The notes beneath the pieces are model-generated. The model had not been told where the DNA came from, ran no database searches, and saw only the letters and a list, made by a program, of their open reading frames with translations. A DNA stretch of 64,000 nt, taken from positions 1,874,636 through 1,938,635 of the forward strand of contig NZ_KE136354.1 in the NCBI RefSeq assembly GCF_000406945.1, read 5' to 3'. The translations under genes were made by a program, and so were the position numbers. The stretch comes from Enterococcus dispar ATCC 51266 (GTDB taxonomy: Bacteria; Bacillota; Bacilli; Lactobacillales; Enterococcaceae). Within the stretch, counting starts at the first letter, position 1. The number at the start of each line of letters is the position of its first letter. Positions 42,831-52,244 of the stretch are shown one piece after another.

Positions 42831-44312
42831 ATGAAAAGAAAAATGCCATCATCTTATGCCATTTTATTTGGAATTATTTTTCTGATGGTCATCTTAACGT
42901 GGTTAGTATCAGCTGGGCAATATGATTTGAATGCAGCCAAACAGCTTATCCCGGGTACTTATCATCACGTTGTACAAAATGAACAGGGATTTTGGGACAT
43001 ATTAAAAGCGCCGGTCGTTGGTATGCTAGGGGATGATAAAACTTCGGCTGCCATGCCAGTTTCATTGTTTATTTTAGTCATTGGCGGTTTTTTAGGTGTG
43101 GTGAATGCAACGGGCGCCTTAGATGCGGGTATCAGTTCGATTGTAAAAAAATATCACGGCAAAGAAAAACGTTTGATTATCGTGCTAATGATTCTTTTTT
43201 CACTAGGGGGTACGACATTTGGAATGTCAGAAGAAACATTAGCTTTCTATCCTTTACTTTTACCGGTCATGTATAGTATCGGTTTAGATAGTTTAGTCGC
43301 AGTAGGAGTGATTTTAATTGGAACGACTGTTGGTGTATTGGCCTCAACGGTCAATCCCTTTGCAACCGGCGTCGCTTCCCAAGCTGCCGGAATTTCACCG
43401 GGACAAGGTATTTTATGGCGACTCATTTTATGGGTTATCTTAACTACAATTGCTATTTTATATGTTTATCGCTATGCGCAAAAAATTGAAAAAGATCCGA
43501 CAAAATCGTTGGTTTACTCCCAACGACAAGCAGATTTAGCTCATTTCCAATTACAAGAAATCGATACTATGAACAATAAACAAAAACATGTCATTATAGC
43601 ATTTATTTTAACCTTTATCGTGATGATCTTAGGCTTAATCCCATGGCAGACCATTAATCAAAATTTCACCTTCTTTGCGAACTTACGCAATAGTGTTATT
43701 GATATTCCAATTTTAGGTAAAATGATTGGCACTGATTTTCCAGCCTTTGGCGATTGGTATTTTACCGAAATTACCATTCTCTTTATTTTCATGGCGGTCG
43801 TTATTGGGTATTTATATCGGATGAAGGAAAGTACAATTGTGCAACATTTTGTTATGGGCGCCAAAGATATGATTCAAGTAGCGCTGATTGTTGCTGTAGC
43901 ACGAGGCATTCAAGTCGTGATGAACGACGGCATGATTACCGCCACCATTTTACATTTTGGTGAAACGACTTTGAGTAACTTACCACCTGTTCTCTTTACC
44001 ATTTTAACTTATATCTTTTACATTCCCATGAGCTTTTTAATCTATTCAACCTCTGGTTTGGCTTCGGCTACCATGGGTATTATGAGTAATTTAGCAGAAT
44101 TTGTCCATGTACCAAAAGATCTAATCATTACTGCTTTTCAAGCTGGCTCTGGAACGATGAATTTAGTAAGTCCAGCTTCGGCTATTATGCTCGGAGTCCT
44201 GGGTATTGCCCACATTGAGTACGCCACTTGGTTAAAATTTACCGCTAAACTTTTAGGAATTATCTTTGTCGTAGTTTGTCTTGTTTTAGCGGTAGCCACG
44301 TTATTTAGTTAA
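42831..44312 (+). CDS. YfcC family membrane transporter (second copy)
   Basis: A 493-residue membrane protein with about 12 hydrophobic segments. SYAILFGIIFLMVILTWLV, IPGTYHHVV, FSLGGTTFGMSEE and the late NLVSPASA are YfcC-family marks, parallel to the copy at 5902. The start at 42831 is fixed by AAAGGAG 8 bases upstream; sequence before it is a non-coding extension of the frame. It is followed by an M20 amidohydrolase 67 bases later and faces a LysR gene. It likely imports an amino acid conjugate that the M20 enzyme splits (inference). Confidence 0.87.
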   Translation: MKRKMPSSYAILFGIIFLMVILTWLVSAGQYDLNAAKQLIPGTYHHVVQNEQGFWDILKAPVVGMLGDDKTSAAMPVSLFILVIGGFLGVVNATGALDAGISSIVKKYHGKEKRLIIVLMILFSLGGTTFGMSEETLAFYPLLLPVMYSIGLDSLVAVGVILIGTTVGVLASTVNPFATGVASQAAGISPGQGILWRLILWVILTTIAILYVYRYAQKIEKDPTKSLVYSQRQADLAHFQLQEIDTMNNKQKHVIIAFILTFIVMILGLIPWQTINQNFTFFANLRNSVIDIPILGKMIGTDFPAFGDWYFTEITILFIFMAVVIGYLYRMKESTIVQHFVMGAKDMIQVALIVAVARGIQVVMNDGMITATILHFGETTLSNLPPVLFTILTYIFYIPMSFLIYSTSGLASATMGIMSNLAEFVHVPKDLIITAFQAGSGTMNLVSPASAIMLGVLGIAHIEYATWLKFTAKLLGIIFVVVCLVLAVATLFS

Positions 44313-44379
44313 ACTACCATTTTACGAGCTTAAAACAAATGGCTTAAAAAGACGGATAAAAGGAAGGGAGTCCTCATTT

Positions 44380-45567
44380 ATGGACCAATTACAAAAGACA
44401 TTTTTAACAAAAATTGCACTGAATGAAAAAACAGCCTATGCTTTAAACGATGATTTGGCAGCCCATCCAGAGATTTCCGGTGCAGAATTTCGCTCAGTCA
44501 AAGAAATTATCGCTATTTTAAAGACAAAAGAAATTGACGTGACTGAAAATGTTGCCGATCTGCCAACTGCTTTTATTGCACATGTAATTAAAGGGCAAAA
44601 AACACAACCTAAAATTGGTATTTTAATGGAATACGATGCACTACCAGAAATTGGCCATGCCTGTGGGCATTGTGCCAGTGGTAGTCTAAGCCTTTTAGCT
44701 GCTTTAACGTTAAAAGAAATGGCTACAGAGGTCAACGCTTCAATTGATTTAATTGGTACCCCCAATGAGGAGGCAACCGGTGATAAGATTACTATGGCTA
44801 AAGCAGGTGTTTTTGATGAGTATGCGTTTGTTATAATGATTCACATGAATAGTGATCAAACCTGGCCCGCTTGCCGTTTTTTAGCTTTAAGTGAAATTAA
44901 AGCAACTTTTAGCGGTCAACCTGCGCATGCCGCAGCCGCGCCATGGCAAGGCAAAAATGCTTTAAACGGAGCTATGTTAGCTTGTCATGCCATAGATATG
45001 GCCAGACAGCAAATGAAAGATGGCAGTCGCATTGCCTATATTCTGCCCCAAGGAGGCAATGCTTCAAATGTGATTCCTGATAAGGCTGAATTAATTATTA
45101 ATATGCGGCATCCCAACAAATACGATTTGGCACAAAATTTTGCTAAAGTTATCAAATGCTTGAACGGAGCCGCTCTTGCGACAGAAACCACGATGACCTA
45201 CGAAAAAACAGGTGCCGATTTTGATGATATGAATCTAAATGCTCCAGGTATTGCCGCTATCGATGAAATTATGACAGCCATTAACCTGCCCCACTGTGAT
45301 GAACCTTTAGGCAACGCTACTGGAAGTTCAGATATTGGCAACGTGAGCTATGTCTGCCCTGCATTTCACCCGATGATTGCCATATCTGACCACTGGTTTT
45401 CATTGCATACAAAAGAAGTCGCTACTATTATGCAGACACCAACAAAGATCCATCCTGTGATTTTAGCTGGTGCCAAAGTAATTGGGTTATTCATCCTTAA
45501 AACGTTAAGTGATCAAAATTTAATGGCTGATATTCAAATCGCATTTAAAGACTCGCTAAAAAAATAA
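44380..45567 (+). CDS. M20 family amidohydrolase (AbgB-like)
   Basis: A 395-residue metallopeptidase-fold hydrolase. Expected metal positions are seen in HACGHCASG, NEEATGD and the late SSDIGNVSY, with a dimerisation insert (about residues 170-285) containing GQPAHAAAAPWQGKNAL. This M20D subgroup includes aminobenzoyl-glutamate, N-acyl amino acid and indole-3-acetyl amino acid hydrolases. Its coupling to a YfcC carrier suggests uptake and deconjugation. A ribosome site GGAAGGGAG precedes the ATG. Substrate is unknown. Confidence 0.88.
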   Translation: MDQLQKTFLTKIALNEKTAYALNDDLAAHPEISGAEFRSVKEIIAILKTKEIDVTENVADLPTAFIAHVIKGQKTQPKIGILMEYDALPEIGHACGHCASGSLSLLAALTLKEMATEVNASIDLIGTPNEEATGDKITMAKAGVFDEYAFVIMIHMNSDQTWPACRFLALSEIKATFSGQPAHAAAAPWQGKNALNGAMLACHAIDMARQQMKDGSRIAYILPQGGNASNVIPDKAELIINMRHPNKYDLAQNFAKVIKCLNGAALATETTMTYEKTGADFDDMNLNAPGIAAIDEIMTAINLPHCDEPLGNATGSSDIGNVSYVCPAFHPMIAISDHWFSLHTKEVATIMQTPTKIHPVILAGAKVIGLFILKTLSDQNLMADIQIAFKDSLKK

Positions 45568-45582
45568 TTTTCTCAACTAAAT

Positions 45583-45620
45583 AAAAAATACCGCGACTTC
45601 TAAAAAGTCGCGGTATTTTT
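45583..45620. terminator. Bidirectional terminator between the M20 gene and murJ
   Basis: AAATACCGCGACTT and AAGTCGCGGTATTT form a perfect 14-base stem with T runs on both strands. Confidence 0.92.
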
Positions 45621-45627
45621 AGTTTCA

Positions 45628-47268
45628 TTACATATGCAGACGCCGGCGAATTTTTTCGGCAGTCGCACCTAAGAGTTTATCAGCTAGCCGGACGCGTAAC
45701 ACCATAAAGATGTAGCTCGCACCACCTACTGCGGCTACGCCTAAAATCATCACAAACGATTGTAGTTTACTGTCAGGGCTTAAGACTAAGCCCATTAGTT
45801 GGCGCATAATAAAAGCAATCACCGTCATCACAAGGGACATAATAAAAATTAATACTGTGCGACGGAATGTCAAAATCCGATTAAAACGGGAAATTTTGTG
45901 TAATTTATACAGATTTAATCCACATGTCACACCAAAACCAATCATCGTGGCTAATAATGGCCCATAGACTTCAAAAACCATAATCAATGGGATTTGGATA
46001 ATTATTTTAATTACCAAACCAATGATAAAATACCCAATAGCTGATAAATTCTCATACATCCCTTGTAACATATTAGATGTCATCATATATAATCCAAGAA
46101 AAAGTCCTGAGACACTCGCTTCAATTAAGACACTGGCGCCTAAATGACTTGGAGCATAAAACAAAGTGTTTAATGGATAAGCTAAGACAATCATCCCAAA
46201 TGTGGCCGGAAACATAACAAAAGCAAATAATTGTAAATTGTTACTGATTAGTTTGGCTAGTCCTTTATGATCCCCTCTTGTTTTGGCTTCTGTGATTAAC
46301 GGTAAACCGGCTAATGCCATCGAAGTTGCTAGACCGATAACAACCATCGTTAATTTATCGGGATTGGCACTAAAAATGGAGAATAAAGAAGTTAGCTGAT
46401 TTTGAGAATAGGCGGTAAAAGAGCCCATCACCCGTACAAAAGTAACTTGGTCAACTAGTTTGAAAATAGTAATACCAGAACCAATAATAATAAAGGGAAT
46501 GGCTTCTTTAACTGTTTCAATTAGTAAATCTTTGGCATCTAAATTCACATTATTGGCACTGTGTTCAATTAAGTAATCCATGCGCACTTTATCTTTTCTC
46601 AGGTAATAGACAAGGACTAAAATACTGATAACAGCCCCGATAAAAGCAGCAAACGTTGATTGAGTTACAGCGGAGGTATATTCTCCTTTAGCAACTTTCA
46701 TAATGATAAAGGTTGCTAATAACATGTAAAATACCCGTGCCACTTGTTCCAGCACTTGCGAAATTGCAAAAGGTTTCATTTCATTTTGGCCTTGGAAATA
46801 GCCGCGAATAACACTCATACAAGGAATAACTAAAATCGCTACACTTAAAGAACGAATGGTTGGAATTAATTCTTTGCCGCCGCCTGAAATATTGGCCAGC
46901 CATGGCGACAGAAAATACATTACTGCTGCTGCAACAACGCCAAAAACAGCCATCACTTGTAAGGCACGATGTAATAATTTACGACTCGTAGCATATTCAT
47001 TTAAAGAATTATAGTAGGCCGTTTGTTTCCCAATCGCAGCGGGAATACCTGCAGTGGAAAGCATCATAAACAAGGCATAAAAATTATACCCCATGTTAAA
47101 TAAAGCATTAGCTTGATTGGCATGTTCACCCATCCAATAATACCAAGGCATAATGTAGATGGCGCCTAAAAGCCGTGAACCGATATTGCCAATCGTTAAC
47201 CACGTGGAACCTTTAGCCATTTTTTCTTCAGTGGATAGTTCCGTTTGTGCCACGAATTTTTCACTCAT
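45628..47268 (-). CDS. murJ: Lipid II flippase of the MurJ/YtgP type
   Basis: A 546-residue MOP-superfamily membrane protein with about 14 segments. N-terminal GSTWLTIGNIGSRLLGAIYI, GIPAAIGKQTAYYN and VIRGYFQGQNEMKP match YtgP, the Gram-positive MurJ. It would flip lipid II to the outer leaflet for wall synthesis. It is divergent from murE (211-base spacer), as in streptococci. Older annotation would call it a polysaccharide biosynthesis protein; sequence alone does not prove the substrate. Confidence 0.85.
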   Translation of the reverse strand: MSEKFVAQTELSTEEKMAKGSTWLTIGNIGSRLLGAIYIMPWYYWMGEHANQANALFNMGYNFYALFMMLSTAGIPAAIGKQTAYYNSLNEYATSRKLLHRALQVMAVFGVVAAAVMYFLSPWLANISGGGKELIPTIRSLSVAILVIPCMSVIRGYFQGQNEMKPFAISQVLEQVARVFYMLLATFIIMKVAKGEYTSAVTQSTFAAFIGAVISILVLVYYLRKDKVRMDYLIEHSANNVNLDAKDLLIETVKEAIPFIIIGSGITIFKLVDQVTFVRVMGSFTAYSQNQLTSLFSIFSANPDKLTMVVIGLATSMALAGLPLITEAKTRGDHKGLAKLISNNLQLFAFVMFPATFGMIVLAYPLNTLFYAPSHLGASVLIEASVSGLFLGLYMMTSNMLQGMYENLSAIGYFIIGLVIKIIIQIPLIMVFEVYGPLLATMIGFGVTCGLNLYKLHKISRFNRILTFRRTVLIFIMSLVMTVIAFIMRQLMGLVLSPDSKLQSFVMILGVAAVGGASYIFMVLRVRLADKLLGATAEKIRRRLHM

Positions 47269-47414
47269 TTATTTTCTCTACTTTCTATTGGTTTCAAGAC
47301 ATATGTTCTATTTTACTTACAAAAGTAACCATGAGCAATCTTTTTTGCTGATTTTTAATGGATTTACAACACCTGGCTAAATGTCGTCATAAAAGTAGCT
47401 TTTTTTCCTGAAGT

Positions 47415-47443
47415 TTGGTACCCACTTTATTTAATGCTATAAT
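47415..47443 (+). promoter_or_regulatory. Promoter of murE
   Basis: TTGGTA and a perfect TATAAT are spaced by exactly 17 bases, with TGC before the -10 (extended -10). The murE ATG lies 35 bases downstream. Confidence 0.7.
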
Positions 47444-47478
47444 ACAACCGAAGAAAAATGTAAAGTGAGGCTTGTGCC

Positions 47479-48990
47479 ATGACATTAACATTAGAAAAAG
47501 TCAGTGAAATTTTACTACAAAATGACTTATTAAAAGAAATGATTACGCCAACTGGTTGGCACCTAACAAGTAAAAAATTACCCCAAAAAGAATTTAAGAC
47601 AGTAACCTATGATTCGCGGAAAGCTGATAGCAATAGCTTATTTTTCTGTAAGGGTCTAAATTTTAAAGTGGAATATTTAATAAGCGCACTTGAAAATGGC
47701 TTAGAGGTGTATGTTGCCGAAGAACCTTTTGAGGTCAAAGCTCCGTGTGCCATTATTGTCACTGATATCAAAAAAGCGATGGCCCTTTTAGGGATGGCTT
47801 TTTATGGCTACCCGCAAAAAGAATTACAGCTTGTTGCTTTTACCGGCACCAAAGGTAAAACAACAGCCGCTTATTTTACCCACGCATTACTAGCAAAAGC
47901 TACTGGAAATAAAACGGCATTGTTGTCGACGATGAATACCTCATTGGATGGTAAAACTTATTTTAAATCCCATTTAACTACGCCGGAATCCTTAGATTTA
48001 TATCAAATGATGCGACAAGCTGTAACAAACGGCATGAGGCATTTGGTGATGGAAGTTTCTTCCCAAGCTTATAAAACAGAGCGCGTTTTTGGTTTGACTT
48101 TTGATGTGGGTGTCTTTTTAAATATTTCACCAGACCACATTAGTCCAATTGAACATCCGACTTTTGATGACTATTTTTATTGCAAACGCCAATTGTTGCG
48201 CCATTCTAAAAAAATGATTCTAAATGCCGGCAGTGACTATTTTGAGCTGTTAAAAGAAAACTGTGAACTGTGGCAAACACCGTACCTTTCTTACGGACGT
48301 AAAAATGCCGATTACTTAGTGACGAGTGGCAAAAATAAACACTTTACTGTTGTAAGTGCAAAAGATGAATTGCAAATTTCAGATGAATACAGTATTCAAT
48401 TAGCAGGTGATTTCAACCAAGAAAATGCAACGGCGGCCCTTTTAGCTGCGGCAATTGTAGGTGCTGATGTTAAAGAGGCTAAAGATGCTTTGGCTAGCGC
48501 ACGCGTCCCTGGGCGCATGGATCATTTGCTAAATACAAATGGCGCCAGTGTTTATGTCGATTACGCCCATAATTATTTAAGTTTAAAAACATTACTCGAA
48601 TTTGCCCAAGCAGAACACCCAACTGGACGTGTTATCGTGGTTTTAGGTAGTACCGGTGGTAAAGCAATTTCCCGCCGGGCCGACTTTGGTAAAGCATTAT
48701 CAGAATACGCAAATATTGTCTTTTTAACCGCTGATGATCCCGCTTTTGAAGATCCCCAAACAATTGCTGAAGAAATCAACGCCCATATTACCAATGCGCA
48801 ATTAGAAGTTCACTTTGAAATGGATCGCGTCAAAGCGATAGCTGCTGCCCTACAAGTAAGCCAACCAGAAGATGCCGTTGTAATCGCAGGCAAAGGAGTA
48901 GATGAATACCAAAAAATCAATGGCGAAGATACACCTTATGAAGGGGACTACTTTATCGCCAAACGTTTGATTACAGAAGGTAACGAATAA
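47479..48990 (+). CDS. murE: UDP-MurNAc-L-Ala-D-Glu:L-lysine ligase
   Basis: A 503-residue Mur ligase that adds L-lysine as the third stem-peptide residue. Domain 1 (about residues 25-110) has the YDSRK motif, the ATP site is FTGTKGKTT, and the MEVSSQA and later IAGKGVDEYQ motifs are present. The specificity loop reads DDPAFED, differing from the DNPR of diaminopimelate-adding enzymes and favouring lysine. Length is full. It has its own promoter and terminator. This supports an L-Lys peptidoglycan type for the organism. Confidence 0.94.
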   Translation: MTLTLEKVSEILLQNDLLKEMITPTGWHLTSKKLPQKEFKTVTYDSRKADSNSLFFCKGLNFKVEYLISALENGLEVYVAEEPFEVKAPCAIIVTDIKKAMALLGMAFYGYPQKELQLVAFTGTKGKTTAAYFTHALLAKATGNKTALLSTMNTSLDGKTYFKSHLTTPESLDLYQMMRQAVTNGMRHLVMEVSSQAYKTERVFGLTFDVGVFLNISPDHISPIEHPTFDDYFYCKRQLLRHSKKMILNAGSDYFELLKENCELWQTPYLSYGRKNADYLVTSGKNKHFTVVSAKDELQISDEYSIQLAGDFNQENATAALLAAAIVGADVKEAKDALASARVPGRMDHLLNTNGASVYVDYAHNYLSLKTLLEFAQAEHPTGRVIVVLGSTGGKAISRRADFGKALSEYANIVFLTADDPAFEDPQTIAEEINAHITNAQLEVHFEMDRVKAIAAALQVSQPEDAVVIAGKGVDEYQKINGEDTPYEGDYFIAKRLITEGNE

Positions 48991-49028
48991 CAAAATCAAT
49001 TATTTGTAATGAGTTTCTCTCAATCGAC

Positions 49029-49083
49029 AAAAAACTTATTCAAAGAATCGTGACTTGCGACTGCTTTGAATAAGTTTTTTATT
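49029..49083 (+). terminator. Terminator of murE
   Basis: AAAACTTATTCAAAG and CTTTGAATAAGTTTT form a 15-base stem, followed by TTTTTATTTT. Confidence 0.88.
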
Positions 49084-49172
49084 TTCTCAAAGATGACGCT
49101 TTAAACTTTGTCAGCGCTTTTAATCTGCGGTACCATTTAGTTAGTAACTCACATAAATTAGGAGTGATTTTC

Positions 49173-50033
49173 TTGCAAAATTTAACTGTGCACCGTCCTA
49201 CTGCTATTACCGAATTTCGAGGCTTATTAGAAAACGAAAGAGCAGCCTTAAAAGCCCAATACCCTCAACCTTTAGAGCCTGATGAAGATGGCGTCGACTT
49301 AATTCTTTTTGCCGGTCAAAGCAATATGGCAGGTCGCGGCATAGCTCATTTAGCTCCTTACGTTAAAGAAGGCTACGAATTTCGCGCTGTAAGTCAGCCG
49401 ACTAAACTTTTTCATTTACAAGAACCTTTTGGCAAAACCGAAGACAATCCGGCAGGTATTAATGATGAAAATAAAAAAACAGGCTCGCTGGTAAGCAGCT
49501 TGGTTAACGCTTATTACGATTGTACCCGGCGCATGGTAGTCTGTGTTTCAGCATCAAAAGGCAGTAGTAGCATTCTAGAATGGCAACCAGGTACTGCCTA
49601 TTGTACGGATATTTTAGAACATTTAAATCGAGCTGAAAACTTTTTAAGCGCACAAAATATTCCCATTAAAAATCGTTTTTTGATTTGGTGCCAAGGAGAA
49701 ACTGACGGCGATCACGGCATGAGCAGTCATGAATATAAAATGCATTTTACTGCACTGCAAGATGTCTTGTCTAAAGCTGGTATCACGCAAACTTTTCTCA
49801 TTCAAATTGGTAATAAGAAGGATGACCCTGAAAAATTCCAGCAAATTATTCATGCCCAAAGAGAATTGGCCCAAGCAAAGCAAGTCGTTTTGATTGCCAA
49901 TGCGTTTGAATGGATGGCCGAGCTCGACTTAATGAAAGACAGTTATCACTATACTCAAACTGGTTATAATTTATGCGGGGATCAAGCGGGCCTAAATTTA
50001 GCGGCATATGTTTTAAATACACAAATACTTTAA
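49173..50033 (+). CDS. SASA/DUF303-type carbohydrate esterase
   Basis: A 286-residue SGNH-like esterase. FAGQSNMAGRG holds the nucleophile Ser, WCQGETDGDH the oxyanion-region block, and DSYHYTQTGYNLCGDQAG the Asp and His. The family contains sialate and xylan acetylesterases (CE6-like). No signal peptide is evident, so it may act on intracellular sugars. The start is set at TTG 49173, 8 bases after GGAG; the GTG at 49164 abuts that site. It is followed 14 bases later by the AbrB-like gene. Confidence 0.8.
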   Translation: MQNLTVHRPTAITEFRGLLENERAALKAQYPQPLEPDEDGVDLILFAGQSNMAGRGIAHLAPYVKEGYEFRAVSQPTKLFHLQEPFGKTEDNPAGINDENKKTGSLVSSLVNAYYDCTRRMVVCVSASKGSSSILEWQPGTAYCTDILEHLNRAENFLSAQNIPIKNRFLIWCQGETDGDHGMSSHEYKMHFTALQDVLSKAGITQTFLIQIGNKKDDPEKFQQIIHAQRELAQAKQVVLIANAFEWMAELDLMKDSYHYTQTGYNLCGDQAGLNLAAYVLNTQIL

Positions 50034-50047
50034 ATTGAGGTGAAAAA

Positions 50048-50287
50048 ATGAAGCTAGGTGAATGTAAATCAAAAATTGTACAATGGGATAAAAATTTTGG
50101 CCTTTTAATACCAGAAAAAATGCTGGATGCAGCAGGTTTCCCCCTTAATGACGATGTTTTGGTAACATTGGAACAAGACACAAATGGCAAAACACGTTTC
50201 ATTGTCACAGCTCCCGATGAAGCGATTATTCACTTACCCCTCCAAGAAAAGCAGAGCTATAAGCGCAGTTCAGATGGCAAATATTAA
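50048..50287 (+). CDS. Small AbrB/MazE-like protein
   Basis: A 79-residue protein. The N-terminal half (KIVQWDKNFGLLIPEKMLDAAGF...DDVLVTLEQ) follows the swapped-hairpin AbrB/MazE pattern. A 30-residue tail is polar. TGAGG precedes the ATG. It is in one unit with the esterase gene 14 bases upstream, but no MazF-type toxin follows, so a toxin-antitoxin role is not supported. It may be a DNA-binding regulator. Confidence 0.65.
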   Translation: MKLGECKSKIVQWDKNFGLLIPEKMLDAAGFPLNDDVLVTLEQDTNGKTRFIVTAPDEAIIHLPLQEKQSYKRSSDGKY

Positions 50288-50289
50288 CT

Positions 50290-50347
50290 AAAAAAGCAAA
50301 ACACGACTGCGCTATGATACGCTTTTTTCCATCGTGTTTTGCTTTTT
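50290..50347 (+). terminator. Terminator of the esterase/AbrB-like unit
   Basis: AAAAGCAAAACACGA and TCGTGTTTTGCTTTT form a 15-base stem with a 24-base loop, then T residues. Confidence 0.85.
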
Positions 50348-50413
50348 AAGTATGTGTTGAACTTTAAGCTTTATTCCGTTTTAAAAAATTACCCCTTAAT
50401 CTGCTTGGGTGAC

Positions 50414-51928
50414 TTATGAGAGTGCTCGCACAAAAGCCCATGTTTGACCGCCATCATAAGAACGATACAAACAAGCATACATATGGCCATCTTTTTTGGT
50501 GAGATAAAACTTCGCTTCTAAAGTAGTACTATTGGGCTGCGTGACTTCATTGGGTGACTGAAAAAGATTCAGGCCGCCTAAAAGATAATCCTCAGGCACA
50601 TTCACAATCGCTTCATGATAAGAACGCCCCCCATTTTGGGTATAAAAAATTCCCTCTCTGGTACTAATAAAGCCGGTTAAAGCATCGATAAAACTAATAT
50701 TTTGAATGGGAGCATTAATCGTAGTATTACCCACCGGATACCAATCTTTGCCTTTGTTTTGGGTAGCAAACAAACAGACCTGCTCACTGCCAGACATTGC
50801 TGTAGTTTGTGAAATTGCTGCAATACCGGTACCATTTTCAAAAAATTGTACTTTACGATAACGCAGATTCCGCACTTTTTCTCCGACTTTGCTTTTCTGC
50901 CACGTTACCCCATTATCACTTGAAGTCAGCATGTACAAATCTAAATACTCCCCAGACCCCGTCGTATAAAGATACCAAGAAAAATCTTTCCCCACTTGAT
51001 ATGTATAATCCATCCAGTAGCCAAAAGGAATTTCTCCACTTGTTAACGTATAACTGCCGCCTCTTAGCCATTCTGCTTTTAAAGGTACAAATTGCCAATG
51101 TTGACCGCGATCTGTCGTTTGAAACAACTCATGCGTATTGGCTACATAAAGTTCATTTTCTTTTTGCGCAACTTTATTCGGCGTAGCTCCTTGTTGTTTT
51201 AATAATCCTGACGTAGTCGTTTTAACTTCTTCTGGCGCGTGAACGGCCGCAGTCGAGGTATTTTCTTTCGTGCTCGTTTTTTCAAAAATATAAAGCGAAC
51301 TTCCCAGTAACAAACAAAAAAGACCCATAAAAATTGCCAATTTTCCTGTACTTTTAGGTTTAGCAATATGTGCTTTGGGTAACTTGCGCGCTTCTACTGT
51401 AGCAGTCCGTAAAAAAATGACGCCCCGCATTATACCCCAATTCAATTTCTCTACGCCAATCATCAGCTTATCACCATTAATGCGCTCGGTTAAGACCAAA
51501 CAATCTTTTTTAGCTAATCTTAGTTCCTTTTGTTTGCGCTTAACAAAATAGTTTTCTTCATCTTCCACCACTTTAGAAAAACCCACGAATTTTTTCAGAC
51601 TTCGCGTCAGCCAGCCTTGAAAATTTCTTTTCAGCAAAAAAAGATGTGCGAGCACAAAGATACTATGAATAAGCCAAAATGTGACGATGATACCACCACA
51701 AATAAGGGCAAAGTTATGTAGGCCAATTATTTTCTGGGCAGCAGAAGTCGTCTGAACCCGTGCCATCAAATAACGATAAACTACGGTATTCAATCCCCAA
51801 AAGAAGCCGGCACTAAATAACGCCAAACTAGTACTAAAACGTAAAAGCTGACGATAGATTGGTAAAAAAATGGCTGTGATTACCTTTTTACCACTTAATA
51901 AATCAATCATTAACAGTTCTTTATCCAT
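50414..51928 (-). CDS. Membrane-anchored Asp-box beta-propeller protein, function unknown
   Basis: A 504-residue protein. Two membrane segments lie near the N-terminus (about residues 33-60 and 72-100), then an approximately 90-residue cytoplasmic stretch, a third membrane segment (about 195-215), and a 285-residue extracellular part. The outer part contains five Asp-box/BNR motifs: TTDRGQHWQF, SSDNGVTWQK, TQNKGKDWYP, TQNGGRSYHE and SYDGGQTWAF, so a sialidase/Ycf48-like propeller is likely. Sialidase catalytic Arg residues could not be identified. The start at 51928 has GAGGAG upstream. A palindrome at 52074-52088 may be its operator. No partner gene is adjacent. Confidence 0.75.
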   Translation of the reverse strand: MDKELLMIDLLSGKKVITAIFLPIYRQLLRFSTSLALFSAGFFWGLNTVVYRYLMARVQTTSAAQKIIGLHNFALICGGIIVTFWLIHSIFVLAHLFLLKRNFQGWLTRSLKKFVGFSKVVEDEENYFVKRKQKELRLAKKDCLVLTERINGDKLMIGVEKLNWGIMRGVIFLRTATVEARKLPKAHIAKPKSTGKLAIFMGLFCLLLGSSLYIFEKTSTKENTSTAAVHAPEEVKTTTSGLLKQQGATPNKVAQKENELYVANTHELFQTTDRGQHWQFVPLKAEWLRGGSYTLTSGEIPFGYWMDYTYQVGKDFSWYLYTTGSGEYLDLYMLTSSDNGVTWQKSKVGEKVRNLRYRKVQFFENGTGIAAISQTTAMSGSEQVCLFATQNKGKDWYPVGNTTINAPIQNISFIDALTGFISTREGIFYTQNGGRSYHEAIVNVPEDYLLGGLNLFQSPNEVTQPNSTTLEAKFYLTKKDGHMYACLYRSYDGGQTWAFVRALS

Positions 51929-51997
51929 TTGCCACTCCTCTAAAATTTCCTTTATTATGCAAGAAAATAACAAAAAATAATAGTCCTTTAATAAAAA

Positions 51998-52040
51998 TAT
52001 AAAAACTGAACGAGCTCCTTCAAAACCCCAAGCAATAACC
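51998..52040. repeat. Diverged copy of the intergenic repeat
   Basis: GAACGAGCTCC followed by CAAGCAATAAC resembles the unit at 38888-38922. It lies in the 316-base gap between the Asp-box gene and leuS. The same gap holds the palindrome at 52074 and the leuS terminator, and no gene. Confidence 0.4.
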
Positions 52041-52073
52041 TAAATTCATCTTGTTTTACTGCCAATTTTGATA

Positions 52074-52088
52074 TTTACTGCCAGTAAA
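52074..52088. promoter_or_regulatory. Palindrome upstream of the Asp-box gene
   Basis: TTTACTG-C-CAGTAAA is a perfect 7-base inverted repeat, with an extra half-site TTTTACTGCC about 20 bases away. It may be an operator for the minus-strand gene starting at 51928. Confidence 0.35.
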
Positions 52089-52125
52089 ATTATTTAGTAT
52101 TTTTTGCCAGCCCTATTAAATTAAA

Positions 52126-52185
52126 CAAAAAAACTCCTTTAGAGGCAATGAGCACCGATTAGCTGCTCTGCCACAAAGGAGTTTT
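52126..52185 (-). terminator. Terminator of leuS
   Basis: AAAACTCCTTT and AAAGGAGTTTT arms plus an inner GGCA...TGCC/GAGCA...TGCTC helix; the minus strand ends GTTTTTTTGTTT. Confidence 0.85.
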
Positions 52186-52244
52186 CATTTTTCCAAAATC
52201 ACTATGGGATACCAAAAAGTACCCTGGTTTTTGTAAATTAATTA

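Noticed and set aside
50048..50287. Toxin-antitoxin pair
   Set aside because: The AbrB/MazE-like gene has no toxin-like neighbour; its partner gene is an esterase.
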